Assembly (NCBI GenBank): GCA_963734365.1
Contig: CAVTGV010000004.1
Location: 1,065,561 to 1,129,560 of the forward strand
DNA: 64,000 bases
Direction of reading: 5' to 3'
DNA from: JACVRW01 sp963734365
GTDB taxonomy: Bacteria > Actinomycetota > Thermoleophilia > Solirubrobacterales > Thermoleophilaceae
Of this stretch, positions 1-8,046 are shown one piece after another. Below the pieces are notes generated by a model. It worked only from the letters and a program-made list of their open reading frames with translations. It was not told the DNA's origin and made no database searches. Positions within the stretch are counted from its first letter, which is position 1, and each line of letters begins with the position of its first letter. A program made the translations under genes and the position numbers.

Positions 1-231
1 GGTGAGGGAATCGATCTTCGCGAAGACGACGACGATGCTCGGGTGGGCGCAGCGATAGTCCACCCCGCCGTTCGACGGCTCGCATAGGTCGTGGTGAAGC
101 AGCGCGTCGATTGCCGGGCGCTCGGCGTCGAGCACGAACCCGAACAGCTCCGCGTGCTTCGCGGAGTACGGGGGACGCCAGACCTGGCGCCCGCCGCGCT
201 CGACGTAGTCGGGAAGGTTCTCGGGGATCAT
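1..231 (-). CDS. Acetoacetate decarboxylase-like protein (partial, N-terminal 77 residues)
   Basis: The reading frame runs off the left edge of the window and starts at an ATG whose last bases overlap the upstream cyclase gene's stop as ATGA, which suggests translational coupling. The visible protein begins MIPENLPDYVERGG and contains a VLDAERPAIDALLHHDL segment, then CAHPSIVVVFAKIDS. That pattern (a residue count on a bound precursor followed by a beta strand with an FAKI/FADI motif) resembles the N-terminal part of large acetoacetate-decarboxylase-family proteins. The catalytic lysine region lies outside the window, so the activity cannot be judged. It could also be another beta-barrel decarboxylase-like protein. 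Family assignment is tentative; that it is a real gene is more certain. Confidence 0.45.
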   Translation of the reverse strand, partial: MIPENLPDYVERGGRQVWRPPYSAKHAELFGFVLDAERPAIDALLHHDLCEPSNGGVDYRCAHPSIVVVFAKIDSLT

Positions 232-3200
232 GTCTGGCTCCCTCCGTCGAGTGCGTTCGCGAGCCCCTCTGACCGCTGCTCGGCGGCGAGCTCACTCGCT
301 GCGCTGAGATCCGCCTCCACCGCGGCCGCTGCGCCGCCGCGCTCCCGCACCGCCCTCGCGCGCAGGCGCAGCAGCTCGACGTCCCAGAAACGCTCGCCGC
401 TGCGGGCCGTCTCGGCGAGAAGCTCGTCCACGAGACGCGCGCCCTCGTCGAGCTCACCCACCGTCAGCCGCACCTCCGCGAGGCGGCCGGCGAAGTACGG
501 CGTCATCAGCATCGGATGGAGCTGCCGGCCGCTCTCATCCCGCCCGGCGCCCCGCCAGGCCTCGACCATCGCGGCGAGCGTGGGCAGGCCTTCGTCGAAT
601 CGCCCGAGGCGACACTGGGCGATGCTGCGGTGCAGGGTGGCGGCGGCGAACCAGGTCGGGTAGTGGCGCTCCACGGCGATCTGCACCGCCCGGTCAGAAC
701 ACTCGATCGCCGCCTCCGAGGCGCCGTCAAGCTCCGAGTGCCAGGCGAGGTTCGTGCTCACCCAGCAGGCCGTGAGCGCCGCCCCTCGGCTGCTCGGCTC
801 GAGGGCATCGGCCAGTTCGCGCGCCTCCGCGGCGGCCTCCCTGCTCGCCTCCGCCTCGCCCAGGAACCACAGAGCGATGGAGAGAGTCGAGCGGGACACG
901 ATGCCGGAGTCCTCGGAGAGATCTGTGATCGGCTCGAGCCCGAGGTGCCGGGTGGCGCGCTCGAGCTCGGTCCGCGACTTCTCGAACTCCCCCAGATGCA
1001 GGGCCCGATAGCCGGCCACGAAGCCCGCCTCGAACCTGAAGCGGGGGTCCTCCTGCTCGTCGGCGATCCGCACGAGGCGCTTGACCAGCGCAGAGTCGGT
1101 GCGGTGCTCGCCCAACACGAACCAGTACGACGAGGTGCCCCACAGGGCGGGAAAGAGCGTGGCGCTGTCGCCGAGGCGCTCGCCCAGCGTCACCGCGCGC
1201 TCGAACGCAGCGCGAGCGTCGGGCGACGTATAGCCCTCGAGCGTCGAGAGCGTGGTGCCCAGCCCCAGCTGCACATCGAGCTCGAAAGCCGTGCGCGCAT
1301 TGTCGTCCGGCAACCCGTCGAGCGCGCGGAGACCGCGGCGGAACAGCTTCACGGCCTCGGTGTTCGCCCCGCCGGTGGCCGCCAGGCGGCCGGCCTCGAG
1401 CCACCGCCTCGCGGCCTGGCCGTGCTCGCCGGCCAGCTCGTAGTGGTGCGCCAGGTCTTCGGGCGCCGTCCCGGGACGCTCCGCGAGCAGCTCGGCCAGA
1501 TCGCGGTGTAGCTCGGCGCGGCGCGACTCCAAGAGCGCTTCCAGCGCCGCCTCCCGCATCAGCCCATGACGGAACCGAACCACGTCCGCTCTGGGACCGC
1601 CGGTGCGCAGGAGCACCCGCCGGTCACAGAGCTCGTCGAGCAGGCGGTCGAACTCGCCCGCGGGCGCCTCGGTCAGGCTCGCGAGCACGTCCACGGAGAG
1701 GCCCTCGCCCGCCACCGCGATCTCCCCCAGGAGGCGCTTGGGCGCGGGCCCGAGCTCGTCCAGCCGCGCGGCCAGGAACACCGACAGCTCGAGCGGCGCG
1801 CCGGCGCGCCCGGAGGCCTCCTGAGCCGCACGCGCCTGTTCCTCGAGGAAGTAGGGAACACCGCCCGAGCCACTGACGATCCGGTCGAGGACGTCCGCGT
1901 CCAGGCCCGGCGCGACGGCTCGCACCAGCTCCTCCGCCGCCGCTCCGGTCACGCCCGTGAGCTCGAGCAGCTCCCCGGCGCCGGCCAGCTCGGGAAGCGG
2001 CTCACGAGCGGTGAGCACCACCAGCATCGGCGTGGCCGGGCGTTCGAGCAGCGCCCGCAGGAGCTCGAGCGTGGACGGGTCGGCGGTGTCCACGTCCTCC
2101 ACGCAGAGGACGAGCCGGGAGCTCACGGCGATCGCCTCCAGGAGGTCGATCACCGCACCAAAGGTCTTCCTGCGCAGGTCCTCGGGCTCGAGGTCCACCG
2201 CCGAGCGCACTCCGAGCAGCCAGCCGTAGATCGGCACGACCTCCTCGGTCGTGAGCCGGCGGTTGGCCAGTTGCTCGAGCTGTCGCCGGATCGCGTCGAG
2301 CGACAGGGCGTCGCTGTCGCGCTCGCGCACCGACAGGCTGAAGAAGCGCGCCAGCGCACGGGCCACGGGCCTCAGCGAGCTCTCCTGGTGAAGACGTGAG
2401 CACGCGAAGGTCACGTGCGAGCCGCCGCTGGCGATCGCGGTGGCGATCAGGTGCTCGACGAGGCGGGACTTGCCGATCCCCGGCTCGCCGGCGAGGCTGA
2501 TGATCTGCCGTTCGCCGCTCGCTACGAGCCGGCTCCAGGCCGCCCGCAGCACCGCCAGCTCGGCGTCGCGGCCCAGCAGCGGCGGGCTCGCGCCGCCGCG
2601 GGCCTCCAGGCGCGTCTCGGCCCTGGTCGGCCCGAGCACGGTGTGCAGGTGGACCGGCTCGGGGTAGTTGCGCAGGTCGACCGGTCCCACCGGGGAGGTA
2701 TCGAACCAGCCCTGGATCAATTCGTTGGTCGCGTCGGTCACCCGAACCGTCATCTGCTCGGCGGTCGACTGCACGCGCGAGGCGATGTTCGGTGGGTCGC
2801 CGGCGATTTCCTCGGTGGCCCACGGATTCGCGTCCACGGGCCCGACCGCCACGACCCCGCTGTCCACACCGATCCTGACCTTCACGGGCACGCCGAAGGT
2901 CTCCTGCCACTCGGCTGCTCGGGCCTCGACCCCTTCGAGCATGGCGAGCGAGGCCAGCACGGCTCGGCGGGCATCGTCCTCGTGGGCCACGGGATAGCTG
3001 AACAGGGCGAGGATGCCGTCGCCGAGGTACTTGGTTACGCGGCCCTCGTAGCGCGTGACCGCGTCGACGCAGACCTCGAACACCTCGAGCATGAGCTCGC
3101 GCATCGCCTCCGGGCCGAGCTCAGCGGCGATCGCGGTGGAGCGGTGCATGTCGACCGCCACGACGGTGATCTGCCGCAGCTCGGCGCTGGCCTTGGTGAG

Positions 3201-3341
3201 AGTGCCGAGCCGCTGTCGCGCGGTGCCGACAAGGGCCGCGGCAGCGGTCTGGCTCGGATCCGCGGCAAGGGCCTGGGAGGCGTAATCGAGAGCCTCCAGC
3301 CACTGGGCACTTGCTCCGGCAGCCTCGGCCAGTGCGATCAA
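228..3341 (-). CDS. Class III nucleotide cyclase / AAA ATPase / TPR signalling protein
   Basis: A 1037-residue regulator. A short TPR-like N-terminus is followed by a class III adenylate/guanylate cyclase domain (about residues 55-240) with both metal-binding aspartates (D64 in VVAVDMHRST, D108 in YLGDG) and the transition-state pair N185 and R189 in GDPPNIASR, so it looks catalytically competent. Next comes an ATPase module with Walker A GEPGIGKS at 285-292 and a Walker-B-like LVLCVEDVD, then a long helical TPR-rich C-terminus. This is the architecture of MalT/LuxR-like signal ATPases fused to a cyclase, common in Actinobacteria; the input signal is unknown. The only usable start in frame is TTG, with an in-frame stop nine codons upstream. 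The gene lies 66 bp downstream of the lipoprotein gene and overlaps the next gene by 4 bp. Confidence 0.85.
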   Translation of the reverse strand: MIALAEAAGASAQWLEALDYASQALAADPSQTAAAALVGTARQRLGTLTKASAELRQITVVAVDMHRSTAIAAELGPEAMRELMLEVFEVCVDAVTRYEGRVTKYLGDGILALFSYPVAHEDDARRAVLASLAMLEGVEARAAEWQETFGVPVKVRIGVDSGVVAVGPVDANPWATEEIAGDPPNIASRVQSTAEQMTVRVTDATNELIQGWFDTSPVGPVDLRNYPEPVHLHTVLGPTRAETRLEARGGASPPLLGRDAELAVLRAAWSRLVASGERQIISLAGEPGIGKSRLVEHLIATAIASGGSHVTFACSRLHQESSLRPVARALARFFSLSVRERDSDALSLDAIRRQLEQLANRRLTTEEVVPIYGWLLGVRSAVDLEPEDLRRKTFGAVIDLLEAIAVSSRLVLCVEDVDTADPSTLELLRALLERPATPMLVVLTAREPLPELAGAGELLELTGVTGAAAEELVRAVAPGLDADVLDRIVSGSGGVPYFLEEQARAAQEASGRAGAPLELSVFLAARLDELGPAPKRLLGEIAVAGEGLSVDVLASLTEAPAGEFDRLLDELCDRRVLLRTGGPRADVVRFRHGLMREAALEALLESRRAELHRDLAELLAERPGTAPEDLAHHYELAGEHGQAARRWLEAGRLAATGGANTEAVKLFRRGLRALDGLPDDNARTAFELDVQLGLGTTLSTLEGYTSPDARAAFERAVTLGERLGDSATLFPALWGTSSYWFVLGEHRTDSALVKRLVRIADEQEDPRFRFEAGFVAGYRALHLGEFEKSRTELERATRHLGLEPITDLSEDSGIVSRSTLSIALWFLGEAEASREAAAEARELADALEPSSRGAALTACWVSTNLAWHSELDGASEAAIECSDRAVQIAVERHYPTWFAAATLHRSIAQCRLGRFDEGLPTLAAMVEAWRGAGRDESGRQLHPMLMTPYFAGRLAEVRLTVGELDEGARLVDELLAETARSGERFWDVELLRLRARAVRERGGAAAAVEADLSAASELAAEQRSEGLANALDGGSQT

Positions 3342-3407
3342 CTCCGGAACTTTGTCCGCTATGCCTCGACCTCACCACGCGTGGCGCGCAAAGTCAAGAG
3401 CGCGCTG

Positions 3408-4397
3408 CTAGCTCGCCTTGGCCTTCCGTATGGCGTCGTCGAGCTCGGCCGCGCTGAACGCGCCCTCCAGCCGCGCAGCCACCTTGCCGTCCTTGCCCAC
3501 CGTGAACAGCCAGGGCTCGGTCTGGAGGTTGAACTCAGTGAGCTGCGGGCGCAGGCCCTTGTCGATCATGTTGTCCCGGTAGACCTCTTGGTGGATGAAG
3601 TCCACCCCCTCGCCCTCGGCGGTCGCCTTGACCGACTCGGCGATATCCACCACCGGGCCGCACACCCGGCTCTGGCACAGCGCCGGGGTGGCGAAGATCA
3701 GCACCACCGGCTTCTTGCCCACCACGTCGGCGAAGTCGTTCGAGTGCATCGAGGACGGCGGGATGCGGGTGTCGATCGAGGCGATGTCGCCGCCGGCGTC
3801 GGCCTCGGTGGGCGTGTGGATGCGCGGCGCCGGGTCGCCTGGACGCGGGATCGTGTCCTCGGCGGTGTCGAGCACCGGCACGCGCGGCACGGCAGAGGTG
3901 GCGGCCACCAGGCGCTTGCCGACTCGCGCGATGCCGAGCACCTCGTACTCCCCCGGCGCGTCGAACGGGATCCGGGAGACGTAGACCGCCTTGGCCGAGT
4001 CGGGATCGGTGGCGGTCTGACGGCTCTGGAACTGCGGCCTTACCGCGAGGGACTCGAAGCGGGCCGGGTAGGGGCCCTTGGCCTGTCCGCCTCCCGCGGG
4101 CGCCACGTAGACGGCCACCGTCGCATTGGCGATCTGCGCCCGCGAGCGCGTGAAGAGGCCGAAGCCGAAGCGGTTCTCACCAGTGGTCAGCTGGGACACC
4201 GACGGAGCGAGCACCGGGCCGCCCTGCGGCAGCCCCCGGCCCAGCTCGGCCAGCGTCTTGCCGGCGGCCTTCGGGAAGTCCGCGGCCTTCGCCGGCGGCG
4301 GGGCCGGGTTGCCGCCGTCGTCGTCATCGCCGCCACAGCCGGCGATCACGGAACAGGCGAGGAGGGCGGCGGCGATTAGGGCTCGGCGAGTGGTCAC
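3408..4397 (-). CDS. Thioredoxin-fold lipoprotein with a C-x4-C motif
   Basis: A 329-residue exported lipoprotein. The N-terminus has a basic start, a hydrophobic stretch and the lipobox VIAGC, followed by an acidic/Gly linker (GGDDDDGGNP). The first half is a beta-rich domain of unknown role. The C-terminal ~130 residues read as a thioredoxin-like fold: a strand (PVVLIFATPALCQSRVC), a segment with a TEPWLFTVGKDG strand-turn, and a C-terminal helix. The cysteines are spaced C-x4-C (CQSRVC), not CxxC (thioredoxin) or CxxxC (Sco), so disulphide exchange or metal binding is possible but unproven. It would sit on the outer face of the cytoplasmic membrane. It is transcribed towards the cyclase gene and diverges from the SDR gene across 82 bp. 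Confidence 0.7.
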   Translation of the reverse strand: MTTRRALIAAALLACSVIAGCGGDDDDGGNPAPPPAKAADFPKAAGKTLAELGRGLPQGGPVLAPSVSQLTTGENRFGFGLFTRSRAQIANATVAVYVAPAGGGQAKGPYPARFESLAVRPQFQSRQTATDPDSAKAVYVSRIPFDAPGEYEVLGIARVGKRLVAATSAVPRVPVLDTAEDTIPRPGDPAPRIHTPTEADAGGDIASIDTRIPPSSMHSNDFADVVGKKPVVLIFATPALCQSRVCGPVVDIAESVKATAEGEGVDFIHQEVYRDNMIDKGLRPQLTEFNLQTEPWLFTVGKDGKVAARLEGAFSAAELDDAIRKAKAS

Positions 4398-4479
4398 GGG
4401 CAGGGAACTGTAGGAGACGCCCCGCGTTCAAATAGGGTTGCCCGCCCCCGGCTCGCCCGATTCGCCTCAGGAGGCTCAT

Positions 4480-5202
4480 ATGGAACGCGCAGCGCTCATC
4501 ACCGGAGGTTCCAGCGGCATCGGCCTGGCCATCGCCAGGGCGCTGGGGCAGGACGGCTACGGGATCACTCTCTCCGCCCGGCGTCCGGACAAGCTGCAGG
4601 CCGCCGCGGAGGAGCTGCGCTCCGAGGGGATCGACGCCGTCGAGGTGGCCGCCAACATGGCCGACGAGGAGGACATCCGGCGCGTGGTGGCGGAGCACCG
4701 CGATCGCCGCGGGCGCCTCGACGTTCTGGTGAACAACGCCGGGATCGGCATCGGCGCGGCGGTGGCCGACACCGAGACCAAGAAGCTCGACCTCCAGCTC
4801 GACGTGAACCTGCGCGCGGTCTACCTCGTCGCGCGCGAGGCGATCCCGATGCTCAAGGAGGCGGGCGCCGAGCACGGCAAGGCCCTGATCGTGAACACGG
4901 CGTCGATCGCCGGCAAGTCCGGCCAGGGCTGGCTGTCGGCCTACTCGGCCACCAAGTTCGGCGTGGTGGGGCTGAGCCAGGCCATGCACAAGGAGCTCGC
5001 CGACGACGGCATTCAGGTCACCGCCCTGTGCCCCGCCTTCGTCGCCACGCCGATGACCGACTGGGTCGAGGGCCAGGTTCCGAAGGAGAAGATGATCCAG
5101 CCGCAGGACATCGCCGAGTCGGTGCGCTTCCTGCTGCGCACGTCCTCCCACTGCGTAGTGCCGGAGATCCAGTTCCTGCGGCGGGAAGACCGCGAGCTCT
5201 AG
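4480..5202 (+). CDS. Short-chain dehydrogenase/reductase (SDR)
   Basis: A 240-residue classical SDR: Rossmann glycine motif GGSSGIG near the N-terminus, NNAG structural motif, a catalytic serine in NTASIAG, and the catalytic pair in YSATK. The substrate cannot be read from sequence; NAD(P)-dependent oxidation or reduction of an alcohol/ketone is the family role. I chose the ATG at 4480 because a strong ribosome site (CAGGAGG) lies just upstream and the protein starts directly at the first Rossmann strand; a TTG at 4438 would add a non-homologous 14-residue leader. Its TAG stop shares the self-complementary CTAG with the stop of the convergent gene. Confidence 0.88.
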   Translation: MERAALITGGSSGIGLAIARALGQDGYGITLSARRPDKLQAAAEELRSEGIDAVEVAANMADEEDIRRVVAEHRDRRGRLDVLVNNAGIGIGAAVADTETKKLDLQLDVNLRAVYLVAREAIPMLKEAGAEHGKALIVNTASIAGKSGQGWLSAYSATKFGVVGLSQAMHKELADDGIQVTALCPAFVATPMTDWVEGQVPKEKMIQPQDIAESVRFLLRTSSHCVVPEIQFLRREDREL

Positions 5203-5717
5203 ACCGGTTCGCGTTCGCGTTCGCGGTCGGCCGTCGGCGCGCCGGCGTGCTCGAGCTCGGCCAGGGCCCGCTCGTACTCGTCGAGGCGCCTGAAGGGCCG
5301 CAGCCACGCCCAGCCGGGCTGGTGGCGGAGCTCCGAGGCGCGGTGGCGCTCGCCGGTGAGGCGGCGCGGGCGCGGCCGGCGCGCGTGCAAGGGAGCGGCG
5401 GGCAGCGCCGGCGTCTCCTCGAGCAGGATGCTCGCCTGGAGCATCGCGGTGAGCGTGTTGAGCTCGCGCTCGGTGGCGGGACGCGGGTGCCGGCGCACCC
5501 CGGTGTAGCGGTCCCACGCGTGAGCGAAGCTCACGAGGCTCGTCCGGCCACCGTTGCGGTGCGCGGCGAGCATGGGGCAGACGCCGCCCGTGCGATCGGT
5601 GTAGGCGCCCACGATGATGCGGTTCTGCTCCACCCCGGCGAGCATCGCCCGCCGGGTGGTGAGCGGAAGGCAGTCGATCGCAGTGCGAAGGTCGCGCGCG
5701 GGACGGCGGCGGGTCAT
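5199..5717 (-). CDS. Conserved-looking hypothetical protein, 172 aa
   Basis: I do not recognise a named family. The protein begins MTRRRPARDLRTAIDCLP and has a well-ordered first half (RRAMLAGVEQNRIIVGAYTD, then GGVCPMLAAHRNGG and FAHAWDRYTG) followed by an Arg/Pro-rich tail of about 60 residues. The ordered half looks constrained, with a CPMLAAH segment and an aromatic WDRYTG. The frame stays open much further upstream, but that extension lies antisense to the LLM oxidoreductase and is not credible; the ATG at 5717 leaves a 58-bp divergent spacer. The gene is tail-to-tail with the SDR, sharing CTAG. Confidence 0.6.
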   Translation of the reverse strand: MTRRRPARDLRTAIDCLPLTTRRAMLAGVEQNRIIVGAYTDRTGGVCPMLAAHRNGGRTSLVSFAHAWDRYTGVRRHPRPATERELNTLTAMLQASILLEETPALPAAPLHARRPRPRRLTGERHRASELRHQPGWAWLRPFRRLDEYERALAELEHAGAPTADREREREPV

Positions 5718-5775
5718 CTCGCGACGTAGGATGCTCGTGCCTGGCCAGGCTCGCAAGCCGCGAAAGGAGAAGTGC

Positions 5776-6810
5776 ATGAGGCTCGGGTTGAACGTCGGAT
5801 ACTGGGGCCTCGGGATCACCTCCGAGCAGCAGCTCGAGCTCGTGCGGGCGGCCGAGGACGCGGGCTTCGACTCCGTCTGGGCCGCCGAGGCGTACGGCTC
5901 GGACGCCGCCACCGTGCTGGCCTGGCTGGCCGCCCAGACGTCGCGCATCAGGATCGGCTCGGCGATCTTCCAGATGCCGGCGCGCTCTCCCGCGATGGCC
6001 GCGATGACCGCGGCGACGCTCGACCAGCTCTCCGGCGGGCGGATGATCATCGGGATCGGCTCGTCGGGTCCGCAGGTGGCCGAGGGCTGGCACGGCCAGC
6101 GCTTCGCCAAGCAGCTGCAGCGCACCCGCGAGTACGTGGACATCGTCCGCAAGGCGCTGGCGCGCGAACGGCTCGTCTACGAGGGCGAGCAGTACACGCT
6201 GCCGCTGCCCGACGGTCCCGGCAAGGCGCTCAAGCTGATGATCGGCCCGGTGCAGGAGCGGATCCCCATCTACGTGGCGGCTATCGGCCCCAACAACATG
6301 CAGCTCACCGGCGAGATAGCCGACGGCTGGATCCCGATCTTCTTCTCGCCCGAGCACGTGGGCGAATCCCGCAAGCTGCTGGAGGAGGGCGCCCGGCGGG
6401 GCGGCCGCACACTCGACGGCGCGTTCGACATCGCCCCCACCGTCAACGTGAGCATCGACGACGACGTGGACCGCGCGCGGGACCAGATGCGGCCCTTCAT
6501 CGCCCTCTACGTCGGCGGGATGGGCTCACGCGAGCGCAACTTCTACAACTCGCTGGTCCAGCGCTACGGCTTCGAGGACGCCGCGAAGGAGATCCAGGAC
6601 CTCTACCTGGAGGGCAAGAAGGAGGAGGCCGCCGCCGCGGTCCCGGCCGAGCTGATCGACACGATCACGCTCGTGGGGCCCCGCGACAAGATCCGCGACC
6701 GCCTGGCGGTGTACCGCGACGCCGGCGTGGGCACCCTGATCGTGAGCCCGGTCTCCTTCGATCCCGAGGAGCGCACGCGGATGGTCCGCGAGCTCGCGGA
6801 GCTGGCCTGA
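5776..6810 (+). CDS. LLM-class F420-dependent oxidoreductase
   Basis: A 344-residue luciferase-like monooxygenase-fold (TIM barrel) protein. It shows the usual start MRLGLNVGYWG, the AEDAGFDSVWAAEAYG strand-helix, a QLSGGRMIIGIGSSGPQV segment and a C-terminal GPRDKIRDRLAVYRDAGVGT helix typical of the F420-using actinobacterial branch. Such enzymes use reduced F420 (or FMN) to oxidise or reduce diverse small molecules; the substrate is not inferable. The ATG at 5776 follows AAAGGAGA at good spacing. An upstream in-frame extension to 5614 overlaps the divergent gene and is rejected. The stop TGA overlaps the next gene's apparent CTG start. Confidence 0.88.
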   Translation: MRLGLNVGYWGLGITSEQQLELVRAAEDAGFDSVWAAEAYGSDAATVLAWLAAQTSRIRIGSAIFQMPARSPAMAAMTAATLDQLSGGRMIIGIGSSGPQVAEGWHGQRFAKQLQRTREYVDIVRKALARERLVYEGEQYTLPLPDGPGKALKLMIGPVQERIPIYVAAIGPNNMQLTGEIADGWIPIFFSPEHVGESRKLLEEGARRGGRTLDGAFDIAPTVNVSIDDDVDRARDQMRPFIALYVGGMGSRERNFYNSLVQRYGFEDAAKEIQDLYLEGKKEEAAAAVPAELIDTITLVGPRDKIRDRLAVYRDAGVGTLIVSPVSFDPEERTRMVRELAELA

Positions 6811-8021
6811 ACCACCCCCGGCGCTTCCTGCTGGCCGCCTTCGGCGACCCGGGCCACGCCTTCCCGGCGATCGCGCTGGGCGCCGAGCTCGCCCGCCGCG
6901 GACACCACGTGACGCTCGAGACCTGGGGCCGCTGGCGCGAGCAGGCCGAGCGCGAGGGCATGCGCTTCTCGCCGGCGCCCGAGTACCAGGTCTTCCCCAC
7001 GCGCGAGCGGCCGCTCAAGCCGTACGAGGCCGCCGTCAAGGCATCGTCGGTCACCCGCGAGCTGATCCGCTCGTTCGATCCCGAGGTGGTGGTGGCGGAC
7101 ATCCTGACGGTGGCGGCCGCGCTCGCGGCGGAGCTCGAGGGCCGCCCCTGGGCCACGCTCGTGCCGCACGTGATGCCCGCCGGCGAGCGCGGCTTCCCCG
7201 TCTACGCGGTGGGAGCGGTCTACCCGCGCACCGGCGCGGGCCGGCGGATGTGGGAGCTCACCCGTCCGTTGCTCATGCGCGGAGAGGAGCAGGGGCGGCG
7301 CGAGCTGAACGGTGCCCGCGCACGCGTGGGCCTGCCGCCGCTGGCCCACGTGCACGGAGGCATCTCGCGCGAGCTCGCCCTCGTGGCCACCTTCCCGCAG
7401 CTCGAGTACCCGCGCGAGGCGCCGCCCGCCGCCATGCGGATCACCGGCCCGCTGTTGTGGGAGCAGCCCCATGGCGACGTCGACCTGCCCGCGGGCGACG
7501 ATCCGCTCGTGCTGGTGGCGCCGAGCACCTCCCAGGACCCCGACGGCCGGCTGCTGCGAGCCGCCCTCGAAGGACTGGCCGCCGAGCCCGTGCGAGTGCT
7601 GGCCACCACCAACCGGCGAGCCCCGGCCCGGCCGCTCCCGGCCCCGGCCAACGCGCGCGTGGTGGACTGGGTCTCGTACGCGAAGACCATGCCGCACTGC
7701 CGCGCGGTCGTCTGCCACGCCGGGCACGGAACGCTCGCGCGGGCGCTGGCCTGCGGTGTGCCGGTGGTGGCCTGCCCGCACGCGGGCGACATGGCCGAGA
7801 ACTCGGCCCGCATCCGCTGGGCGGGCCTCGGCGTCTCCCTGCCCCGGCGCTTTCAGACCGCCCGTGGCGTGCGCCTGGCCGTACGTCGCCTCCTCTCCGA
7901 TCCGGGGTACGCCCTACGGACGGCCGAGCTGGGCCGCTGGGCTGCGCGCCACGACGGCGCGGCGACCGCCGCCGACGCCGTGGAGGAGTTGGGCCGCGCG
8001 CGCCTCGTTATGCCGCAGTGA
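6807..8021 (+). CDS. Glycosyltransferase of the UDP-glucosyl/MGT type (GT-B fold)
   Basis: A 404-residue GT-B enzyme. The N-terminus has the acceptor-domain signature RRFLLAAFGDPGHAFPAIALGAELARRGHHV split over the first 35 residues; the C-terminal half has the donor-binding motif CHAGHGTLARALACGVPVVACPHAGD, equivalent to the HGG..T..E/D segment of macrolide/ergosterol-type glycosyltransferases. It probably transfers a sugar from a nucleotide donor to a lipid or small-molecule acceptor. Similarity begins right at the left end, yet the only possible initiator there is CTG at 6807, with GGAG five bases upstream and a 4-bp CTGA overlap with the LLM gene. No ATG, GTG or TTG occurs in frame nearby, so a CTG start is inferred. 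Confidence 0.83.
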   Translation: MNHPRRFLLAAFGDPGHAFPAIALGAELARRGHHVTLETWGRWREQAEREGMRFSPAPEYQVFPTRERPLKPYEAAVKASSVTRELIRSFDPEVVVADILTVAAALAAELEGRPWATLVPHVMPAGERGFPVYAVGAVYPRTGAGRRMWELTRPLLMRGEEQGRRELNGARARVGLPPLAHVHGGISRELALVATFPQLEYPREAPPAAMRITGPLLWEQPHGDVDLPAGDDPLVLVAPSTSQDPDGRLLRAALEGLAAEPVRVLATTNRRAPARPLPAPANARVVDWVSYAKTMPHCRAVVCHAGHGTLARALACGVPVVACPHAGDMAENSARIRWAGLGVSLPRRFQTARGVRLAVRRLLSDPGYALRTAELGRWAARHDGAATAADAVEELGRARLVMPQ

Positions 8022-8046
8022 CGCCGGCCCGCGTACCGTCGCGAGC

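Noticed and set aside
3375..3384. CCACGCGTGG palindrome in the cyclase leader as an operator.
   Set aside because: Ten-base GC-rich palindromes are expected by chance at this composition; no second copy or promoter context was seen.
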